NCBI GenBank assembly: GCA_977006965.1
Contig: OZ345377.1
Location: 868,001-932,000 of the forward strand
Source: Phymatolithon calcareum
Lineage: Eukaryota > Rhodophyta > Florideophyceae > Hapalidiales
Length of the DNA stretch: 64,000 bases
Direction of reading: 5' to 3'
Position numbers and translations under genes: made by a program. Shown piece after piece: positions 9,661-20,176 of this stretch (within the stretch, counting starts at the first letter, position 1; each line of letters begins with the position of its first letter). Below the pieces are notes generated by a model that was not told where the DNA came from, searched no databases, and saw only the letters and a list, made by a program, of their open reading frames with translations.

Positions 9661-11374
9661 TCTAAGATGCATAGTTGACGAAGTTACTGCGCTTTGGGTT
9701 TTGCAGTCTGAGGAAGTGGGCCACCCCTGTTCCCCGTACAACATCGCGCTGCGTTCATTTGGTCCCGCTATAGATATATAAAACAGAGAAAACTTGAGCC
9801 AATCGCACAAGTCTTTGAGTTTGACTCTCCTTCTCCCTCTACGATTATGAGTCCAGGAAGATGACCGAACAGGTAATATCAATAGCGTCCAAAATGATAT
9901 CCAAGAAAACTGAAAGAACAGTGGCAAACAAGGCTCGAGATCGCTCGCACTGCGCGCCAAAGATCAAAGCTGAAATTCGCTTGGACATATTCTTCGAATA
10001 GATGATGGCGAGCTGTCCGCCAGGCGTTACTTCAATGTGCTCCCCAACCCCGGTATCTCTCATTGCTGACAAGCGCAGGGAAAGCATTACGATATGATAA
10101 AATGGAGAAAACGACCGCCCTGGGGGCGCTCAGTTGGGGGAAATGGACGATACAAAATACTGTTTCTATTGTAAGTACTGAGGGGTCTTGGGTTTTTAAG
10201 AAACTTTGGTGTCCGTATCTTCTGCATGCCGCTGTGAATCTGATGTGGCGCAGATTCCTCCACGTTCCTTGGGGGTATGTCCCTGACCGCGGAGAATTGC
10301 AGCGGTGCAGTTTAGAGTTCTCGCATAGTGATACCCACAGCGGCGCCAAAATTGTTGCACAGACGAGGATCGCCAGGGAGGGCAGCATTGGAAGAGCAAA
10401 ATTCTAATGCTTTCCCATCCCACAGGTAGCTTCCCTCAAAAATTACGAAATACGTTCCCGTTGATAGAAATCAGATTTGAAACTCTCAAAGCACAATTAA
10501 ACGATACTGGTTTGAATCTACGCATCCCCTGCACCTGAGAAGAATGATAAAGAGACAGGCATCGCCCACATCTGCTCTCAATATGATCAGGCGGCGTACT
10601 AGAACGAGTACGCAACCACGAAACACCGAAGCACCTAAAAGCAATTGGGGATTCTCAACCATCTTCGATACAAACGTATTGGAACCTTAGAAGAAGAAAC
10701 GGAGATTGTTCAGGCATTGTATGGCATTCTATGCACATTTGAGAGGGGTGCTCAGGCCCAGCTCCACAGCGGAGCTTCGTTCAAAGAAGTCTTAAACATC
10801 TCAAATATGCAGTTCTCTCTCACAAATGGGAGACGTCGCTCGAAAACGGGCTTATGTCACAAATTTCGAAAGTAGTTTTTTGGATGCTCTACTTTCCAGT
10901 GCACACTCAACTGATGAAGAGAAATTGAGAGATGGAGCGTCCGGCACATCGTAATATATGTCATAGTTTTTCACGACATCAACAGTCTCCTTGGCACGAG
11001 AACAGTATGCCTCGAAAAGAGGGTTATAGTGTTCCCCGGGGAAAGAATACGAACAGTGGACTGCAGCCCATACTGGGCTCACGGAACATCGCCTCAGTGG
11101 GTCTGTGAGAGTTTTAGAGCTCGTTTCGAAGAGCAAAGGTGTCTTCAAGTTTGATTAGGAGCTAAGGTTTAATAAATAGTTGGATTGGATTGGATTTCTA
11201 TTTAATTGAAGCTCCCTTTGTCCATTGCCATTGCACCCGAGAGAATTTTCGTTGCGCTACAATCCTTTGCTTATGTTTAAGAAATATACTTTGGACAATA
11301 ATAAATAGTTGATGAAAGCAACTTTTTCTATTTACACTTTGTTCTGCGAAGCGCCACCGTCGGATTGTCTAGCC
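9661..11374. other. Stretch between two LINE fragments
   Basis: Short frames at 9845-10087 and 9658-9960 (-) may be decayed LINE sequence joined to copy 1, but I cannot show this. Otherwise nothing recognisable is seen. Confidence 0.3.
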
Positions 11375-11745
11375 TTTCTTTCTTTCTATGTTCATTGCCG
11401 AAGGCGGTAATTCCAAGTCTAACGCCCGAATTTACCCTCAAGCAAGTCCTCATTGTTCAATAATTGGAGTATCTCTACGCCATTTCAGTCGAGAGACAGC
11501 CTGCCCAGGAAAGCGTAGGATCAGGTGCACCACTGCCTCCTTGATTCCATAAGGTCACAGCTTGCGCACTGGGTCTTAAAGTAACGGTTCACCCTCGCTG
11601 TGCCAATGGCGAATGATTACAACGATCGGACAGTAATTCACGAAGAGTTGGTGGAGTACCACATCGGCACGTGTCTGTGAGATTTGTAGATCTTTCAAGA
11701 GTATACGTGAGGTCACTGGCTTGCTTCTACAAGGAGGTTTTATAA
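11375..11745 (-). mobile_element. 3' fragment of the same LINE family, copy 2
   Basis: The minus strand aligns with copy 1 at the protein level: RADVVLHQLFVNYCPIV corresponds to RAEVILNQLITNCCPIV, and PYGIKEAVVHLIL to PYGVKETVEHMIL. The knuckle cysteines are mutated and stops interrupt the frame. The 3' tail of GAAA repeats lies at about 11373-11387. It is more decayed than copy 1, so the insertions differ in age. Confidence 0.65.
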
Positions 11746-12089
11746 TGGATCGTGCCGCTTCTAAACAGAGAAGTGTCGCTGATGCGACACCAGACTCGAT
11801 TCTACACGCTTGTCCTGTCTATTTGCCCGTCTGGGGATTCGCCAGTTTCTTTCTTTCCTCCGTTCAAGTCTCTCCCTCTCTTTTTCTCTCCTGGGCTTCT
11901 CTGACCCTATTGGCGTCGGGTCCATGTGACCCTGGCGCTACAGCCTTCACCCACGTGACCTCTCAGTGTGCTGAGCCAGCACTTAAAGAACTGCGATATA
12001 CCCCGACCCACTTCCATTTTATTGTGCAAATCTCCTTCACTCTCTAGCTTTCGACAATACTGCTTCAAGCTCAAAATAATGTGCTAATT
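11746..12089. other. Short intergenic stretch downstream of lycopene cyclase
   Basis: CT-rich sequence with one unconvincing 108-codon frame on the + strand. It probably contains the 3' untranslated region of the lycopene cyclase gene. Confidence 0.35.
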
Positions 12090-13610
12090 CTAATTTCTCC
12101 TCGGGGGCAAAGGGAGTACTGACCGCAAAAACGGAAGCCCTCCACTTGTCACAGAGTCCCAGATCAGCCACACACGGACACGATTCGAAGTATGGAAGAA
12201 CACGCTCAACGCGAATATCAAGCGTTCCAATGGATCTTCTAGTCTATAAGAAAGAAAGCCAGCCCACTGCTCAAAGCGCAACTTGAAAAATGCAGTAAAA
12301 AAGTCTCTTGAGGCGTCAAGATCAAGTTTCTGCAGGAAGTCACCACCATAATTCAAAAAGTCTCTTTGATGTACCATCTTCTTGCTCCATATTAAGCCCC
12401 AGATGCGCTTTGACATTTCGTCAACGGAGGCGTCTGTTTTGAGCTCTTTTGAGATGCCTTCCGCAACTTGATCTGCGAGTGACAATGCTCTTGCAATCAT
12501 GTATCCAGTACCCGGATGCACGAACGCTGCAGCACCTCCGAACGCAACCGTACGTTGCTCCACACTCGGTTTCTCACCACCCATTGGAATCAGGGAGAAT
12601 TCCTCCTCATGAATCTTCTTCACGCTGATGTTATAGTAAGCCAGTCTTTTGTATAATCGTTCTTTCAGCTTCTCAAACGGCACTGGCTCTGATGCAACAA
12701 GCGATGTTTCTTCAAGAAACACTCTCCGACCCTGCCCGTTATCCAAAGGCATCACGTACAGGAACGTTGGTACTTGCTGACTATCCCTGCGGTCTTTCTC
12801 GGACTCGTGCATGTGATCATCGCGGTAATCCATAAGAAGCATTTCCTCGGCGGAGTAGGGATGTATTTTCTCTTCCAAATCACAGTCGATCCCGTAGGCG
12901 GCTTGGTATCCAGGTACTTTTCCTTCTTCAACTTTTACAAAACGCAGTTTATGTCCCGTTGCGTCAACAACTACCCGTGCTTGAATGTCCAGTTTCTTAT
13001 CCTCGTTCCCAGGACCAAGATCGGGAAATTCTTCCAAGCTCTTTATGCTGACTGTGGATATAGTACTGTGTGAAGTATCAACAGTTTGTGCAACAGCCTT
13101 GTAGACATGTACACATTTTGATTCAGAACAAATTTTCAAGAGTCGTTGCTTCAGCTTCCGTCTGTCAATACGAACGTACGGTCTCTCAAGAGATGTTTTC
13201 TCATCACTGTTCTTCGAAAAAACGGTGGTGACATCCCAGACGTGCGTGGCACAGTCGCCCAGTCCGAGAGGCTCCAGTTCATCTAGCCAGGTGCCGTAGT
13301 TATTCGGCCAGCCTCGGTCCAGAGCTGGATCGACGCACAAGGTGCTCACCCCACGCTTCCCCAGCGCGGCAGAAAGACTCAGACCAGCAGGTCCCGCCCC
13401 GATAACAACAACATCAAAACTTCGAGAGACGGGACCAACATTTATCTCGGACTTTGACTCTGGGTCCACGGCAACTGTAGCACGCGGACTGATTCGAGCA
13501 CAATGCGATGGACGATACGACAGGATGCGCGTGCACCTGTTAGAAACGAGGGGAATATTGCTTGTTTTGCCGCGAAATGCAGGGACGTTGCAAAATGCTT
13601 TCTGAGACAT
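12090..13610 (-). CDS. LCY: Lycopene cyclase (plant-type, beta/epsilon family), plastid
   Basis: The enzyme closes the ends of linear lycopene into rings, the branch point toward carotenes and xanthophylls, at plastid membranes. From the ATG at 13610 the product is 506 residues, typical of plant lycopene cyclases. Residues 1-60 are rich in Ser, Arg, Ala and Thr like a transit peptide. Then follow the FAD-binding GAGPAG (71-76), PNNYGTW (102-108), VVVDATG (213-219), FLEETSLV (298-305), IPMGG (341-345) and FVHPGTGYM (363-371). The diagnostic motifs are mixed. The EQRTVAFG stretch (351-358) and PFEKLKERL recall epsilon cyclases, while FLEETSLV and the C-terminal FFTAFFKL..W.GFLS.RL resemble beta cyclases, so ring type is left open. 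The frame is uninterrupted; it extends upstream to 13691 only from a GTG. Confidence 0.92.
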   Translation of the reverse strand: MSQKAFCNVPAFRGKTSNIPLVSNRCTRILSYRPSHCARISPRATVAVDPESKSEINVGPVSRSFDVVVIGAGPAGLSLSAALGKRGVSTLCVDPALDRGWPNNYGTWLDELEPLGLGDCATHVWDVTTVFSKNSDEKTSLERPYVRIDRRKLKQRLLKICSESKCVHVYKAVAQTVDTSHSTISTVSIKSLEEFPDLGPGNEDKKLDIQARVVVDATGHKLRFVKVEEGKVPGYQAAYGIDCDLEEKIHPYSAEEMLLMDYRDDHMHESEKDRRDSQQVPTFLYVMPLDNGQGRRVFLEETSLVASEPVPFEKLKERLYKRLAYYNISVKKIHEEEFSLIPMGGEKPSVEQRTVAFGGAAAFVHPGTGYMIARALSLADQVAEGISKELKTDASVDEMSKRIWGLIWSKKMVHQRDFLNYGGDFLQKLDLDASRDFFTAFFKLRFEQWAGFLSYRLEDPLERLIFALSVFFHTSNRVRVWLIWDSVTSGGLPFLRSVLPLPPRRN

Positions 13611-14762
13611 GCTCGCCTCTTCGTAAGGTATGTCCTCTTTGTGGAAGAAGAGTACGAAAGATGACGCAGAATGTCTGGTGCGTAGAGACACCGCGGAGTA
13701 TGCTATGCTCCCATTGGGGTATAGAAACAGAATACCCGCTCAGGTGAGGAGCAGATGCTGACAGCTGGGATGTCTTGATCTCGGGGCGCATTGAATTTGG
13801 CCGAAAGATCGCAGTTTTGTAGAGTTCTCTGGCTCATGTACCGAATTTTAATCCCTTTATTGTGGTATGGAGCTGTGCGTCTCAAAATCTCCCAGGTAAT
13901 ATCTGGCGAGATTCCATGACTCGTTAGCCGTAAAAACAAAAAACGATACGATTTGGATCCACAGTCATACTTCATACATTCTTGGCGGTTGATTTTTGCC
14001 GTTTATTGCAATTCGTGTGCGTTCGTAACAATTCTGCGAAGTTGCAACGGTGCTCATACAAAATGAAAAGAGTGTGCCCTGACCTGATTTCCACTGGTGA
14101 ATAGAGAGGATATAGCCATGGTGATGATATTCATCAATATGACAGCGGGTGCTTCTCAACTACCATCTTGCGCTAGGTCGAGCAAATGGTTGTCTTTCGC
14201 CGTCTAAGCAACAGCAGTGAGCTACAGTGCTCGTAAAGCATATCCATATTACTGATTCCAACAGGTGCTAGAAGATGTGCACTGCCCAGCCCGAGCGTTT
14301 TAAGGCAGATGCTCATGATTTGTAGGTTTGCCGTTGTCTTTGGCGCGTTTCAGCGCTGCAAAGCACGGTAACCAGCAAATTTATCCTGCTAGAGCGATAG
14401 GACAGAAAAGACATGTGTGGTTAATCGATTGTGCCCGAATTCAGACTGCAGTTCTGCTGGGTGCCCACTCATCTCTTTGCACTACGATTTTTCTACGTTT
14501 CACATATCATCGATGGCCATCTTTTAACTTTTGCTCTGATCGTTGGGGTGTGCGCGAGAAGTCAAATCCGCTTATGGACGCAGATTTTTCGGTTCCTCAG
14601 TATACAAATTGGACTCCAAGGAGGCCTTCCAAGCATGCCTTCCTGGCGCGAGACTCCCCGGTGCACCGGGGCCTTACATGTGCACTGGTCACTAACTGTC
14701 TAGCACCCAACTCAACCTGCTTAAGTCTGCTTTATTCAAATATCCCCTATTACAATTCTCCA
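13611..14762. other. Intergenic stretch between lycopene cyclase and the flavoprotein gene
   Basis: No supported gene. It should contain the cyclase promoter and the 3' end of the flavoprotein transcript. A 16-bp palindrome, CCCCGGTGCACCGGGG, lies at 14656-14671. Confidence 0.4.
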
Positions 14763-16469
14763 TTACTTCCAATTCACAACACCGTCCCTGAAAAACGAAG
14801 CGGCATTTCTCGCAGACATGCAGTCAATCTCGACATGATTCGCAACCCTGTCTGTAGCCGCCGCATTAATGAACTTTGTGCCCAGCACAATCCCTGGTAC
14901 ATCGCGACCATTAAGGCTGCGCAGCGGTCCGCTCACGTACGCACGAGGCGCTCGTTCCCAGCTGGAGATTCGGTCGACACGATCGAAAAGCGCCGTTGTA
15001 AGGTCTGAATCTTCTTCCAGTTCATCAGCCGACAAAACGCGATACGTATCAGGACCAATACGATCGAGACCACTGCAATCAACACCGTTAATTATGGCGA
15101 CATTTGCCGCAACACCGCTAGGACATCGGCGGTTGAAATATGAAGCTCGAAGTTTGCCGGTTACAATCGACATGAAGCGCGCAGTGTTGCGGCGCGGCTT
15201 TCCATTTGGAAGGAAGCTTGCCAGCGAATCTGAGGCGCGGAGGTCCGGCATAAGCGCAAGTTCGTTGATGAGGTCGGAATCAACGACGGAATTAGCATCG
15301 AATATCTCCGGGTCAACAGTGGCGGCAAGAATAACCGCGTCGAATCCAGAGCACATGATGTCACCCTTCGATGTGCGTGTCTTCAACTCATAGGAACCGT
15401 TTGAGTCGCGCGACACGCCAAGCACTTCAGTGCATACATGCAGTCGTGCTCGTGCGGTACTTACGAGTTTCGGACACAATGTCTTGGTGGTGTTAACGTT
15501 AAGATAACGTGCGCGGGAGCGTAATGAGGTGGGAACTTGAAGTCTGGTCATCATATTGAGCATTACTGCCACGCCGTTGGCAGTATGCGATGCTTTGAAA
15601 CGGGATTCTGCATACTCAAACGACAAACCTGGAGAAATCAAGTCATCGCGAAGGCGTTCGCCGACATGGAAGCGGTCAAGTACTTCGGATGCAGAGACCT
15701 TTGCATATTTCGCCAATCCGCAACACGACATCAAATGACCCACCGTAATAGCGCTCGTAGCGGAATCGTTGTCACGGATAGCTACAAAATGATCGCGGAA
15801 CTGCAGCGCGATCTCTCGCGCGACGTCGGGCGCCGTCCCGTACGCGAATTTAGAAGACATGTCCGTGAGTTTTGTCATGAGCACCCAGTTCCAATAACGC
15901 GCAACCAGCGGAAGCGGGACAATACCGAAGCCGGCAAAGACGGAAAAGGCCATCCAGAAAGCAATTAAAGTACCGTAAATGTCGTCGACATCTCTGAAAA
16001 GATAGCGCAGGCGATTCTGGCGAAGAAGAAAGGCGAAATAAGCTGATGATGTTAGGAGAATGGTGTGAAATAGGAAGCATAAGATGGGGCTCTCAGACGT
16101 GGCTGAGAGCCATAGAGACGGTACGGATGAAAGGCGGTATTGGTCTCTATCCCAGTCAAAAATGGCCCATGGGCGACGAGTCGCGCGAGCAGGAGGCTCG
16201 ATACCGGCGTTGGAGAGAAGGTCGTTGAATAAAGGAGCTTTGGAAAGGTCGGAATCAGAAGCAGAACCGGTTAAAACATCGATGTTGCCGTGCCGAGTGA
16301 CGGTGAATTTGTGTCCGCCTAATGATGAAGAGCGCTCGAAAATAACAATATCGTCGGCTTCGGCAGCATCTGCATCACCGGCGGGGCCTCGGTTGGCATC
16401 GAGCGCGCGGCGAAGGTAATGGGCGGTGGCGCAACCGAGGAAGTTTCCGCCTACAACGGCAACCCTCAT
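14763..16469 (-). CDS. Prenylcysteine-oxidase-like FAD-dependent oxidoreductase
   Basis: The product is 568 residues from the ATG at 16469. The N-terminus is a dinucleotide-binding fold (VAVVGGNFLG, 4-12, with Asn in place of the second Gly of GxGxxG), followed by an acidic strand end and FERSSSLGGH (44-53), as in amine-oxidase-like flavoproteins. LRDDLISPGLSFEYAES (273-289) followed by a helix with NGV matches the layout of prenylcysteine oxidases, which release cysteine from prenylated protein degradation products. The C-terminal NHVEIDCMSARNAASFF resembles that family's last FAD-contacting helix. Two hydrophobic segments (about 129-149 and 166-192) could anchor it in a membrane, unusual for the family. 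Substrate is inferred only. Codons 214-325 are duplicated at 19840-20176. Confidence 0.7.
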   Translation of the reverse strand: MRVAVVGGNFLGCATAHYLRRALDANRGPAGDADAAEADDIVIFERSSSLGGHKFTVTRHGNIDVLTGSASDSDLSKAPLFNDLLSNAGIEPPARATRRPWAIFDWDRDQYRLSSVPSLWLSATSESPILCFLFHTILLTSSAYFAFLLRQNRLRYLFRDVDDIYGTLIAFWMAFSVFAGFGIVPLPLVARYWNWVLMTKLTDMSSKFAYGTAPDVAREIALQFRDHFVAIRDNDSATSAITVGHLMSCCGLAKYAKVSASEVLDRFHVGERLRDDLISPGLSFEYAESRFKASHTANGVAVMLNMMTRLQVPTSLRSRARYLNVNTTKTLCPKLVSTARARLHVCTEVLGVSRDSNGSYELKTRTSKGDIMCSGFDAVILAATVDPEIFDANSVVDSDLINELALMPDLRASDSLASFLPNGKPRRNTARFMSIVTGKLRASYFNRRCPSGVAANVAIINGVDCSGLDRIGPDTYRVLSADELEEDSDLTTALFDRVDRISSWERAPRAYVSGPLRSLNGRDVPGIVLGTKFINAAATDRVANHVEIDCMSARNAASFFRDGVVNWK

Positions 16470-19360
16470 TGTGACGGACTTTCAGCTTATTCCAGAATTG
16501 AGTGAAGCAAGTCGCCGCAGGGGTGGAGTGCGGATTCCGGATACGTTTGGACGCGACGCGTGGCGGGAATAATGCACTGAATGTCGCTCGAAATATTGCT
16601 AGTTCGTTTCTCCTCCCGTTTCGTCTCCAGGCTCACGGGCGACAGAAGTGGTCTCAAGACAAGAATACTACGCCCACAAGTGGACTTGTGGGCAAATGGG
16701 ACAAATGTATTACGCTCCCTGACTGTAAGTTGGATTTTATGATGTGGCATTGCAAATTTCGGGCGCTCGAGCATGGAATCTGCTTTGAATCTCTTGGCTC
16801 AATGGGCCAGATGTTGGCTGCATGCACATCGCAATACATGCAGCTCACAGAGCAGTGAATGTCTCCTTGCTCGATATTCGGTCCCCTGCTTGAAAGGCTT
16901 ATTTTTTGGGCAGCGAGAAACACGCAAGCCAATCTGCTGAAGGCCTGTTCCGCAACCGTAATAATGTTTGCCAATAAGAACGACGGGAGCAAGGGGTCAA
17001 ATGGATGGCAGCAGTGCCTTGCCTGGCAAGGACGGCGTCGTCCTTGACCAAATGTTGCCGTCTTCATCACCTGCCTTTGAGATGAGCAATTTCTCGGCAC
17101 AGCTTCTCCGTTGGGGAAGATGTTCCAGCAGCCTGGCGAGGTATAAAATCTCACACTCGAGACATGATTCACGTTCGCCTCACAGCCCAGAGCATAATAG
17201 ACTCGTCTAACAGGGAGAGTATTCCTGGAAGGGGAAGTATGCGGGAGTGCGTTGAGTGCAGCGTAACGTCTTTGCCGGCGGACAGGTGACGCCGGCAGCC
17301 ACGAACGTGGTGTCGGAAAGGGGGTGCGAAATACACTCTCTCCTCGGACACTGTGAACTTTTTGGGGATGAACACTTCTTAAGTAGCTCACATTGCGCAG
17401 CATGCGCAAGGGCTTGCAAATAAAATGTTACAGAACAATAATTGTGCTTTCGGTTCAGAAAGACGCGTTCCAATGCAAAATCATAACAGGCCGGTGGATT
17501 GAGCGATTTATTTTCCCAATGGTAATGCTAACACTACAGTACTGGACGCCAGACTCGTCAGAAGCAGATTCAGCTGATGAATCACACAATCCTTGAACGC
17601 ACACACAGTTTTTCGGAAAAAAGGTTGCATCTCTGATCGACTCGAGTGCAGGGAGCGGAGGTGCTGAGACTCTGTCTTTTTCTTTATTGGAATGGCGGGA
17701 TTCTTGCTTTTCGCAGGTTAGAGCGCTAAGATGCCTGTCGGCCGGGTGCGCACGGTGTGTCGCGGGCCGACCGTATGTGGCCGGTTCGCCAGCTGTATTT
17801 TCAGCTAGCTTGTCACGTGAGCACCTATGTGCGGTATGCAGTCGTGTCCCACAGCATGTGAGGGTTACGAACGTTGATATCCAAGACTGTAGTCGGTTCG
17901 AGAAAGCGAATTCTTGTGTAGGTTGGGCGTTCTCGTGTCGTTCCGCCTAGCGCAACACTTGCGAACAGAAAGATGTCGTCCACTAAGGGCCACACCGAAA
18001 AGCCGCGGTACAGCGAGGCTCATAGCAACCCGATGCCTTACGAGTCAGAATACCAGGAGAGAGAAAGAGCGTGAGAGACTTGAAATGAGGACAGAAAGAA
18101 ATAAAATTTACTACAAGGCAAACAGACAGGAAATGCATGTAGGTGTCGGTGTCGGCTTCCGACGGCGAACTTGGCTGGGTTGTAGACCTTGAGACAGGAG
18201 GAAAATAGGGGGAAATTGCACCTCCAGAGCTATCGTCCACATACTGGCTTCCACGACGAAACAGTTCTGGCCAAGAAGGGGTGAACGACGTCGGACTCCG
18301 CGAGCTCGAAGCGACTCGCAGGCGAACTTGAGCGTGGGCGATCCAAGAATCTGAAGTCCTGCTTGAAAGGGTGGAAGCTCTCGAGCTTCGTGTCATCGAT
18401 GGGATGAGCAGGCGAACATGAGCTTGCACGATCCGAGCAGTCGAGCCGAAATCGGAAGGACTGCCAGCTTCCTTTACTGAGAGGAAGGCAAACTATCTAA
18501 TATTCAAATGCATGCGCGTGAGACACGCACCACATTTTGCCTACAGATGATCCAATGGAGGCACAAGGAGGATCCCGATCCCAGTAGCGAGGTGTGCAAT
18601 CGGCGAGTGCGAGCACTTTCTTTCCTCTTTTGTACAGCCAACAGAAAAAGCAGCGGAAGTGACAACCGCATCGTCCTACTTTGGCGAAAGTCAGCTTTCG
18701 GTCAGGACACTTGAGACCGAAAGTCCTTTGCTTCGTCCACATTTTCACCGGCAGACACCCAACTTAGGCACTATTTCAAGTTCGGCACTAATGAGATTCA
18801 CAGACCAAACCTTTCATTCAGGAGCTAGGTTATATCGGGGGAAGCCTTGAACCTTAGTCCTTTTTCTGAATGTAGAATTTATTAAACACCATCAGCAACA
18901 CTCTTGGGACTGTAACGGAAGTTCGGCTGCTACTGCTAGTGCAGCTTACAATACTCACCTTTGTTGCTTCTGGAATGCCGTGGCCTTAGCTGCAAAACTC
19001 CCCCTCCTGTGGGGGAAGAGCTTCGAGTCCACTTTACGTTTTTCACCGATAGCTCATATGTGCAGCGCTTTTTCTATTCCATGTCATAGTAGAATACTAT
19101 TGTAAAGTATAGTAAATGGTCCAGTGCTTTTTTCGGCCATCTTGGCCTCTCCTATAGTCAACTGGTACCTGGGAGGGTGATCCTGAAGGGTATCCATAAG
19201 ACGTTGTACACTATCGCAAAATTTGTCTTCTGGAAGAGCCGCATTCAATGCCGGAAACCTCAAGAATGCCCATTTTACCGCCAATTGGCGATGGCGTACC
19301 TTCGGAAGGCTTTGGATCGCGGGAATGCACCCGAGATTGTTTTACTGTATTTTCCACCAA
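16470..19360. other. Intergenic stretch with no supported gene
   Basis: Long but unconvincing frames exist at 16654-17409 (-) and 17983-18429 (-), both with random-looking composition rich in Ser, Arg, Cys and His. Around 18300-18430 a motif of the form AGGCGAAC(A/T)TGAGC occurs twice about 100 bases apart. I recognise no repeat family or RNA gene. Confidence 0.35.
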
Positions 19361-19440
19361 TGGTATAGTGGTTACACTGCCTCTGGGGGGTGCGCATATG
19401 CGGCCAAGAGAAAGGTCTTGGGTTCGAATCCCGGGTGTGT
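19361..19440 (+). repeat. tRNA-like sequence, probable SINE head
   Basis: It carries an A-box-like TGGTATAGTGGTTAC and a B-box GGTTCGAATCCC in the correct order, plus a pairable T-arm. The bases expected for the two acceptor strands do not pair, so it is not a normal tRNA gene. The layout TATAGTGGT..ACTGCCTC...GTGCGCATAT matches the head of the SINE at about 37.8-38.1 kb on the other strand, so it is most likely a truncated copy of that SINE family. Confidence 0.55.
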
Positions 19441-19552
19441 CTGTTCGCCGTGAAGAGTCTGACGCGGTTTTTTTCTACTAATTTCGCACCACGGGGCCTT
19501 TCGAGAGTGGGGTTTACGCATTGTACAAGGGATCCGAGCTAATTACTAGGCA

Positions 19553-19839
19553 TTAGTATCCATAAAAGAAGTGAGCTGTAAAGAAAAGAGTCCAACATTC
19601 AGGTCGTCCACGTGGACTAGCGAATCGTGGAACCATCGGATTGCTTCGCGTGGAATCGTCTAATGACCAGCGGCGGGCAGAGAAGAAGCGTGTTTCCAAT
19701 ATAGATAGCAGGATTAACGCCCTGCCGTAATCTACGTAGAGGCAAAATAGAAAGCACTGCTTGCTAGCCCCATAGGGAAATAAGCATTCATTAATATTAT
19801 TATTTGTAAAAGCTCCCAAGACCTAACTTGGACTAACAA
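19553..19839 (-). repeat. Fragment sharing a motif with the 41.4-43.0 kb repeats
   Basis: The + strand reads AAAAGCTCCCAAGACCTAACTTGG near 19808-19831 in pieces resembling the AAAAGCTCCCAAGGCCTC edge of the repeats at 42105 and 42800. The rest of the segment is unrecognised. It ends directly at the start of the duplicated flavoprotein fragment. Confidence 0.35.
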
Positions 19840-20176
19840 GCCCGACGTCGCGCGAGAGATCGCGCTGCAGTTCCGCGATCATTTTGTAGCTATCCGTGAC
19901 AACGATTTTGCTACGAGCGCTATTACGGTGGATCATTTAATGCCGTGTTGCGGAATGGCGAAATATGCAAAGATCTCTGCATCCGAAGTACTTGACCGCT
20001 TCCATGTCGGCGAGCGCCTTCACGATGACTTGATTTCTCCAGGTTTGTCGTTTGCGTATACAGAATCCCGTTTCAAAGCATCGCATACTGCCAACGGCGT
20101 GGCAGTAATGCTCAATATGATGACCAGACTTCAAGTTCCCACCTCATTACGCTCCTGCGCACGTTATCTTAACGTT
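19840..20176 (+). pseudogene. Duplicated internal fragment of the prenylcysteine-oxidase-like gene
   Basis: These 337 bases match 15495-15831 in inverted orientation with no indel and only scattered substitutions. They encode residues 214 to about 325 of the flavoprotein (for example ASEVLDRFHVGERL and ASHTANGVAVMLNMMTRLQV). Similarity stops abruptly at both ends, and the frame runs on into unrelated sequence, stopping at 20245. There is no start, FAD site or C-terminus, so it cannot make the enzyme. Several substitutions change residues (S to F, G to D, R to H, R to C), consistent with loss of constraint. Loss of flanking sequence suggests transposon-mediated capture or a local duplication. 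Confidence 0.9.

Noticed and set aside
14328-15008. 226-codon ORF on the + strand
   Set aside because: It overlaps the end of the flavoprotein gene antisense and has no protein-like features.
16654-17409. 251-codon ORF on the minus strand upstream of the flavoprotein gene
   Set aside because: Composition is random-looking, rich in Cys, His, Ser and Arg, with no domain and no codon pattern like its neighbours.
17983-18429. 148-codon Ser-rich ORF on the minus strand
   Set aside because: A short repeat and Ser/Arg codons keep it open; it has no recognisable domain.
19361-19440. Functional tRNA gene
   Set aside because: A- and B-box motifs and a T-arm exist, but the acceptor strands do not pair and no anticodon arm can be assigned. 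A related sequence is clearly part of a SINE.
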